Below are positions 59,532 to 64,000 of a DNA stretch of 64,000 bases, piece after piece. The translations under genes and the position numbers were made by a program. The notes under the pieces are model-generated. The model saw only the letters and a list, made by a program, of their open reading frames with translations. It ran no database searches and had not been told where the DNA came from. Every line of letters starts with the position of its first letter. Within the stretch, counting starts at the first letter, position 1. This DNA is from Arthrobacter sp. PAMC25284 (lineage in GTDB: Bacteria; Actinomycetota; Actinomycetes; Actinomycetales; Micrococcaceae): the NCBI RefSeq assembly GCF_019443425.1, contig NZ_CP080382.1:3224001-3288000 (forward strand), given 5' to 3'.

Positions 59532-59975
59532 ATGGCTACCGTAGACATCACAGGTGAACAGTTCGCATCCACCATTGAGAACAACGACATCGTGCTCGTT
59601 GACTTCTGGGCCGAATGGTGCGGCCCGTGCAAGCAGTTCGGACCAACGTATTCCGCCGTCTCCGAGAAGTACCAGGACGTCGTCTTCACCAAGGTCGACA
59701 CCGAGGTCGAGCAACAGCTCGCCGCTGAAGCCGGTATCACCTCGATTCCGACCCTGATGGCCTTCCGCGAAAAGGTGCTGGTGTTTTCCCAGCCCGGTGC
59801 ACTGAACGCCCAGCAGCTTGAAGAGGTCGTCGGCGCCGTCAAGGCCCTGGACATGGACGAGGTGCACGCCCACGTGGCGCGCTCGCAGGCCGAGGCGGCC
59901 GCAGCCGCGAACCAGCCGTCGGCCAACCGTACCCCCGCTGACCAGCAGGACGGGTCCCAGATCCCGGACTTCTAA
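59532..59975 (+). CDS. trxA: Thioredoxin
   Basis: 147-residue redox protein. Active site WCGPC at 29-33 (VDFWAEWCGPCKQFGPTY), the cis-proline in ITSIPTLMAF and a normal thioredoxin fold to about residue 108. A hydrophilic tail of about 40 residues (ARSQAEAAAAANQPSANRT to SQIPDF) is unusual in length. It may also supply electrons to peroxiredoxins; APS reduction by CysH needs a thioredoxin too. ATG 59532 follows a TACCGT box by 6 bases, suggesting a leaderless mRNA. Confidence 0.93.
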   Translation: MATVDITGEQFASTIENNDIVLVDFWAEWCGPCKQFGPTYSAVSEKYQDVVFTKVDTEVEQQLAAEAGITSIPTLMAFREKVLVFSQPGALNAQQLEEVVGAVKALDMDEVHAHVARSQAEAAAAANQPSANRTPADQQDGSQIPDF

Positions 59976-59990
59976 TCCTCACTTAAACTC

Positions 59991-60053
59991 CAACGCGGGG
60001 TCACTTCCCGCCCATGATTCTTCGGATGACGGGCGGGAAGTGGCCCCGCGTTG
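59991..60053. repeat. Intergenic palindrome, family A copy 3
   Basis: 23-base arms 59991-60013 and 60031-60053, one T-G mismatch, starting CAACGCGGGGTCACTTCCCG. Lies between the convergent thioredoxin (ends 59975) and ABM-domain gene (ends 60089), so it is probably a bidirectional terminator. Confidence 0.85.
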
Positions 60054-60088
60054 AGCGTTTAAGGCCGCTCTTGCGGACTCTTAGCGGC

Positions 60089-60367
60089 TCAGAGCTTTTC
60101 GAGCTTTACCGGCTCGGCCAGCAGGGCGCTCAGGGACTCGTTGAGGTCCTGGACCGCGGTCCCCTTGGAGTGCTTGTCCAGGTCTTCCTGGGAAGCCCAC
60201 TGCTCGGTCAGGACGAGGCGGTCCTCGGTGGCTTCGGTCAGTTCATAACGGATGCAACCGGGCTCGTTCACCACTTCGTCGATGGCAATTTCGAGGGCGA
60301 GCTTCACGCGGAAGAATTCGCCCTCATTCGGGATGAAGGTGGCCTGGAGATCAATGGGAGTGCTCAT
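60089..60367 (-). CDS. Antibiotic biosynthesis monooxygenase (ABM)-domain protein
   Basis: 92 residues. IDLQATFIPNEGEFFRVKLALEIAIDEVVNEPGCIRYELTEATEDRLVLTEQWASQEDLDKHSKG shows the strand-helix pattern of the dimeric ABM fold, with conserved EPGCIRYEL and the EQW strand. No catalytic residues can be assigned. The ATG at 60365-60367 was chosen over an upstream open frame. A second, different ABM protein is encoded at 22251. Confidence 0.85.
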   Translation of the reverse strand: MSTPIDLQATFIPNEGEFFRVKLALEIAIDEVVNEPGCIRYELTEATEDRLVLTEQWASQEDLDKHSKGTAVQDLNESLSALLAEPVKLEKL

Positions 60368-60479
60368 GGTTTTTACCCTACCGGCCCGGTGCGTTGTCCC
60401 CGGGATTCCCGCCGCAGATGTCATAGGACATCCAAGCGTTACCCTTCTCTTGCCGCCCGAGTGTTGGTAGCGTCACAGG

Positions 60480-62156
60480 ATGCTTGCGTATACAGCCGGG
60501 GACACTGACGTTCCACTGCTTGAGGAAACCATCGGGGATAACTTCGAGGCGGTGGTGGCACGGTTCCCGTACCACGATGCCTTGATCGAGGCCGCGGCGG
60601 TCCCCGGCGAAGAGGCCCGCCGGTGGAGCTACACCAAGCTGAACGACGACGTCGACCGTCTCGCCCGCGCGCTGCTCGCGCTCGGGATAGAGGCCGGGGA
60701 ACGGGTCGGCATCTGGAGCCCAAACTGCGCGGAATGGACCATTCTGCAGTACGCGACGGCGAAGATCGGCGCCATCCTGGTCAACGTCAACCCCGCCTAC
60801 CGCAGCCACGAGCTGGAATTCGTAGTCAACCAAAGCGGCATGCGGATGCTGGTCTCGGCGCCCTCGGACAAAAACAGCGACTACACCTCGATGGCCCGCC
60901 AGGCGCTCGCCGTGTGCCCGGAGCTGCGCGAACTGGTTTTCCTTCCGGATGCCGGACTGTCTGAACTGACCGCCGGAGACCCCGAAACGGACGCGGAGCG
61001 AAGCTACGCGGAGCTGCTCAAGCGGGCCGACGACGTCGGGCATGCGGCGTTGAAGGCGCGGATGGCCGGACTGGACCGGCACGATGCGATCAACCTGCAG
61101 TACACCTCCGGCACCACCGGCTTTCCCAAGGGCGCCACCCTGACCCACCACAACATCCTCAACAACGGCTACTCGATCGGCGGGCAGCTCGGCTACACGG
61201 AACACGACCGGGTGGTCATCCCGGTGCCGTTCTACCACTGCTTCGGCATGGTGATCGGCAACCTGGCCGCCTTAAGCCGCGGCGCCGCCACCATCATCCC
61301 CGGCCGCGGCTTCACCCCCGCGGCGGCGCTGGAAGCGGTCCAGGACTTCGGCGGCACCTCCCTCTACGGCGTGCCGACCATGTTCATTGCCGAACTGTCG
61401 CATCCCGAGTTCGCCTCCTACGACCTCTCCACCCTGCGCACCGGGGTGATGGCCGGCTCGCTGTGCCCCATCGAGGTGATGAGCCGGGTGGTGACGGAAA
61501 TGCACATGACCGATGTTGCCATCTGCTACGGCATGACCGAAACCTCGCCGGTGTCCACGATGACCCGCAGCACCGACACCCTGGCCCAGCGCACCGAGAC
61601 GGTGGGCCGGACCATGCCGCAGCTCGAAAGCCGGATTGTGGACCCGGCGACAGGCGCGGTGCTGGACTGCGGTGCGATCGGTGAGCTGTGCACCCGGGGG
61701 TATGCGGTGATGAAGGGCTACTGGAATCAGCCGGACAAAACAGCAGAGGCGGTCGACGCCGAGGGCTGGATGCACACCGGGGACCTGGCCCGGATGGACG
61801 CGGACGGCTATGTGGTGGTGGAGGGCCGGATCAAGGACATCGTGATCCGCGGCGGCGAGAACGTCTATCCCCGCGAAATTGAGGAGTTCCTCTACACCCA
61901 TCCCGATATACAGGATGTGCAGGTGATCGGTGTTCCGGACGAACGCTACGGGGAGGAGCTTATGGCCTGCGTGATCCTCAAGCCCGGTTCCGCGGCACTG
62001 GACGCCGAGGGACTGGCCGAGTTCTGCCGCGGTAAGCTGGCGCACTATAAAATCCCGCGCTACGTGGACGTTCGGGAGAGCTTCCCCATGACCGTCTCCG
62101 GCAAGATCCGCAAGGTGCAGATGCGCCAGGAAGCGGCGGCCCGGCTGGGTCTCTAG
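60480..62156 (+). CDS. Acyl-CoA synthetase, AMP-binding (FadD-like)
   Basis: 558 residues of the adenylate-forming superfamily. The phosphate loop YTSGTTGFPKGATLTHHN (from 208), ICYGMTETSPVSTM, the hinge Asp in HTGDLARMDADGYVVVEGRIKDIVIRGGENVYPREIEEFL and the catalytic Lys in TVSGKIRKVQMR are intact. It activates a fatty or other carboxylic acid to its CoA ester; the sequence resembles medium/long-chain FadD-type enzymes of actinobacteria. ATG 60480 is 6 bases after TAGCGT, pointing to a leaderless mRNA. Confidence 0.9.
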   Translation: MLAYTAGDTDVPLLEETIGDNFEAVVARFPYHDALIEAAAVPGEEARRWSYTKLNDDVDRLARALLALGIEAGERVGIWSPNCAEWTILQYATAKIGAILVNVNPAYRSHELEFVVNQSGMRMLVSAPSDKNSDYTSMARQALAVCPELRELVFLPDAGLSELTAGDPETDAERSYAELLKRADDVGHAALKARMAGLDRHDAINLQYTSGTTGFPKGATLTHHNILNNGYSIGGQLGYTEHDRVVIPVPFYHCFGMVIGNLAALSRGAATIIPGRGFTPAAALEAVQDFGGTSLYGVPTMFIAELSHPEFASYDLSTLRTGVMAGSLCPIEVMSRVVTEMHMTDVAICYGMTETSPVSTMTRSTDTLAQRTETVGRTMPQLESRIVDPATGAVLDCGAIGELCTRGYAVMKGYWNQPDKTAEAVDAEGWMHTGDLARMDADGYVVVEGRIKDIVIRGGENVYPREIEEFLYTHPDIQDVQVIGVPDERYGEELMACVILKPGSAALDAEGLAEFCRGKLAHYKIPRYVDVRESFPMTVSGKIRKVQMRQEAAARLGL

Positions 62157-62172
62157 CAGGGTTCCCTACAGC

Positions 62173-62233
62173 AACGCGGGGTCACTTTTCGCCCATGATT
62201 GGGCCCGGGATGGGCGAAAAGCGACCCCGCGTT
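62173..62233. repeat. Intergenic palindrome, family A copy 4
   Basis: 24-base arms 62173-62196 and 62210-62233, one mismatch, starting AACGCGGGGTCACTTTTCGC; loop GATTGGGCCCGGG. Convergent setting: acyl-CoA synthetase ends 62156, DNA glycosylase gene ends 62250. Confidence 0.85.
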
Positions 62234-62249
62234 ACCTTGGTGGGGCGGG

Positions 62250-63278
62250 TCAGTGGCGGCGGTGGTCCTGGATCGTGATGCGCGGGCCGAAGACGGGTTT
62301 GCGGAAACCGCTGAGCCCGAGCATCCGCACCACCCGCTGCCGGTGACCGGCCCACGGCGCCAGCAACCGGAGCATGCCGGCATCGTCTGTCCGGCGTCCC
62401 GTCAGAGCCGCGCCGACGTACGCCGCAAGATGGTAGTCGCCCACGGAGATCGAGTCCGGGCAGCCATGCGTGCGCTGCACAACCTCCGCCGCGGTCCAGA
62501 CACCGATCCCCGGGATGGTCTGCATTTTCGTGGCGGCCTCTGTGGCCGGCAGCACGGCGAGCCGTTCGAGTGCGACGGCGGAACGCAGCGCCCGCATGAT
62601 CGTCGCCGAGCGCTGGGGGCCCACACCGGCCTTGTGCCACTCCCAGGACGGGATCCGCAGCCACTGCTCCGGCGTGGGCTGGACCATCAGGTTCGCAGGA
62701 GCAAACGTGCCCGCGCCCGGAGCGGGCGTTCCGTATCTGTAAGTCAGGTAGCGGTAGCCGCGGCGGGCCTCGATCACGGTGACCTTCTGCTCGAGGACTG
62801 CCGGGACCAACGCGTCGATCATGCGCCCGCTGGCGGGAAGCCGCAGGTTGCGGTGCCGGCGCCGGGCGTCCGTGACGAGGCGGGGGAGCGTGGTGTGAAA
62901 TGCGGTTTCATCGAAGGCGGACCAGTCGTCATCCCGGCCGAGCAGCCGCGGGACCGAGGCTGCGGCGTCGGCGGCCCCCGGTCCCCACGCCTGGACATCG
63001 ACGACCTGCGCACCAACGGCCGGCTCATCGACGGCCGTACCCGGACGGGGACCCAACCCGGTGCCCGCACCGGCCGCCGTAAGCCGCAGTGAGGCCGGAC
63101 CTTCCGGCGTCGTGAATGCCATCCACATGCCGCCAGGGGCTGGCTGGAACGTGGGATCGCCTTGACCGCGAGGGAGCGTCCCGATGGTCTGCAGCAGGTC
63201 GAACGGAGCGCCGGGCCGCCACTGCAATGAGGCGTCCGCGGCGGCGGCAAGGCCGGCGGGGACGTCTGCAATGCTCAT
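62250..63278 (-). CDS. DNA-3-methyladenine glycosylase 2-like (HhH-GPD)
   Basis: 342 residues. A C-terminal HhH-GPD domain has the helix-hairpin-helix PGIGVWTAAEVVQ and the catalytic Asp in SISVGDYHLAAYVG, while the N-terminal part matches AlkA-like proteins in Arthrobacter (DASLQWRPGAPFDLLQTIGTLPRGQGDPTF; LPASGRMIDALVPAVLEQKVT). The family removes alkylated bases in repair. ATG at 63276-63278 chosen; the frame is open upstream. Ends with RITIQDHRRH. Confidence 0.87.
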   Translation of the reverse strand: MSIADVPAGLAAAADASLQWRPGAPFDLLQTIGTLPRGQGDPTFQPAPGGMWMAFTTPEGPASLRLTAAGAGTGLGPRPGTAVDEPAVGAQVVDVQAWGPGAADAAASVPRLLGRDDDWSAFDETAFHTTLPRLVTDARRRHRNLRLPASGRMIDALVPAVLEQKVTVIEARRGYRYLTYRYGTPAPGAGTFAPANLMVQPTPEQWLRIPSWEWHKAGVGPQRSATIMRALRSAVALERLAVLPATEAATKMQTIPGIGVWTAAEVVQRTHGCPDSISVGDYHLAAYVGAALTGRRTDDAGMLRLLAPWAGHRQRVVRMLGLSGFRKPVFGPRITIQDHRRH

Positions 63279-63444
63279 CCGTCCATGGTCCCACGTCCTC
63301 CGGAGCGGTGCCCGATCCGTCTGCCGATACCATGGGCCGAAGGGCACTAAATTCCGGATCGGCCCGCGACTACACTCTGGTTGTGGCGCGGACCGCCCGT
63401 GCCGCGGATTCCCGCCATACATTATGGATTGTCAGGTGAGCGCG

Positions 63445-63870
63445 ATGGCTCCAGCAGTAGTGCACTTCGAAATTCCCGCCGACGACGAAGACCGCGCGGC
63501 AAAGTTCTACAGTTCAGCTTTTGACTGGGGGGTGCAGCCCATGCCGGAACTGAGCTACACCATGATCACGACTACGCCGAAGGATGACTCCGGTATGCCT
63601 ACCGTGCCCGGCGCCATCAACGGGGGCATGTTCCGCCGTCAGGGCCCGGTTGTGTCGCCGGTGGTCACGGTGGCTGTCGACGATATTGATGAGGCGCTCG
63701 GCCGGATCGAGTCCCTTGGCGGCAGCACCGTAAGTCCCCGGCAAAAGGTCGGCAGCATGGGCTGGTCCGCGTATTTCAAGGACACCGAAGGGAACATCGT
63801 CGGCCTGTGGCAGAACGCCGAGCCCGAGACTGGAGCGGACACGGCGAACCGGAACGATATTGGGGCCTGA
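63445..63870 (+). CDS. VOC-family glyoxalase/bleomycin-resistance-type protein
   Basis: 141 residues. VVHFEIPADDEDRAAKFYSSAFDWGVQPMPELSYTMI is the start of a vicinal oxygen chelate fold; INGGMFRRQGPVVSPVVTVAVDDIDEALGRIESLGGSTVSPRQKVGSMGWSAYFKDTEGNIVGLWQ completes the second half. Such proteins bind a metal and small substrates; function unassigned. ATG 63445 is preceded by AGGTGAG at 5 bases; ATG 63424 and GTG 63436 are alternatives. Confidence 0.85.
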   Translation: MAPAVVHFEIPADDEDRAAKFYSSAFDWGVQPMPELSYTMITTTPKDDSGMPTVPGAINGGMFRRQGPVVSPVVTVAVDDIDEALGRIESLGGSTVSPRQKVGSMGWSAYFKDTEGNIVGLWQNAEPETGADTANRNDIGA

Positions 63871-63962
63871 CCCCAGCAGCGGCGAGTGTCGGCGACCCGC
63901 AGCGGGCGTCGGCACACCCGCTGCGGCACCGTCTCTTCGCCCAAGACGGTAACTTTGTATCT

Positions 63963-64000
63963 ATGAAGTACGCCCAGTCCATTCTGGACCTCATCGGCCA
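63963..64000 (+). CDS. Start of a cystathionine beta-synthase-like gene (cut by window edge)
   Basis: ATG 63963 opens MKYAQSILDLIG at the window edge, matching the N-terminus of actinobacterial cystathionine beta-synthases (SILDLIGNTPLV). A TAACTT box lies 7 bases before the ATG. Only 12 codons are visible. Confidence 0.6.
   Translation, partial: MKYAQSILDLIG

Noticed and set aside
1..64000. CRISPR array, rRNA operon, prophage or replication origin
   Set aside because: I saw no regularly spaced repeats, rRNA sequence, phage structural genes or DnaA-box cluster.

Overview
The window is high-GC actinobacterial chromosome. GTG and TTG starts, ATGA/GTGA start-stop overlaps, -10 boxes about 6 nt before the start codon, actinobacterial menaquinone genes and a MenJ-like reductase all suggest Micrococcaceae, most likely Arthrobacter or Pseudarthrobacter. 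The genus is inference from the protein flavour, because no rRNA lies in the window.

Layout. 1-11.4 kb: 3' part of argS, then menaquinone genes (menD, menF, menG, a menJ-like reductase and a long-chain polyprenyl diphosphate synthase), interrupted by an eroded AbiEi-like gene between palindromic repeats and by a polar amino acid ABC transporter. 11.6-13.5 kb: a SUKH protein, a UPF0126/TRIC membrane protein and a sirohydrochlorin-chelatase-like gene. 13.5-25.5 kb: a sulfur assimilation island with sir-cysH-cysD-cysN, a sulfonate-type ABC transporter, a cysteine synthase remnant, a siroheme synthase and an FprA-type ferredoxin reductase. 25.6-30.5 kb: topoisomerase IB, membrane proteins, a GntR regulator and an MFS exporter. 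30.7-35.2 kb: a frameshifted PucR-type regulator divergent from an aldehyde dehydrogenase and gabT. 35.3-37.0 kb: an IS30-family element. 37.0-48.2 kb: a lipoprotein, a universal stress protein, RarD, a second FprA, and a GAF regulator followed by aldehyde dehydrogenase, alcohol dehydrogenase and DUF779 genes, then an amino acid permease. 48.3-64.0 kb: a fur-katA operon, HtpX, YajQ, tRNA-Tyr, a DUF1059-EAL pair, GNAT proteins, a two-gene ABC exporter, thioredoxin, an acyl-CoA synthetase, a DNA glycosylase, a VOC protein and the first codons of a cystathionine beta-synthase-like gene.

How the genes work together. The sulfur genes form one pathway: sulfonate import, sulfate activation (CysDN), APS reduction (CysH), sulfite reduction (Sir, with siroheme from the chelatase and CysG-like enzymes and electrons probably delivered through FprA). 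Three of its transcription units (sir, the sulfonate transporter and siroheme synthase) have the same promoter layout: two direct GTGAC-N5-TTNCC-like boxes 20 bp apart, abutting the -35 hexamer, with an apparently leaderless start. This is the most interesting regulatory signal I found.

Decay and repeats. Four genes look broken: the AbiEi-like gene, sir, cysK and the PucR-type regulator. Two of these breaks are one extra G in a short G run and could be sequencing errors. Two families of long intergenic palindromes occur. One has four full copies, three of them between convergent genes, and two single arms. A separate 86-bp palindromic module lies in frame inside cysD.
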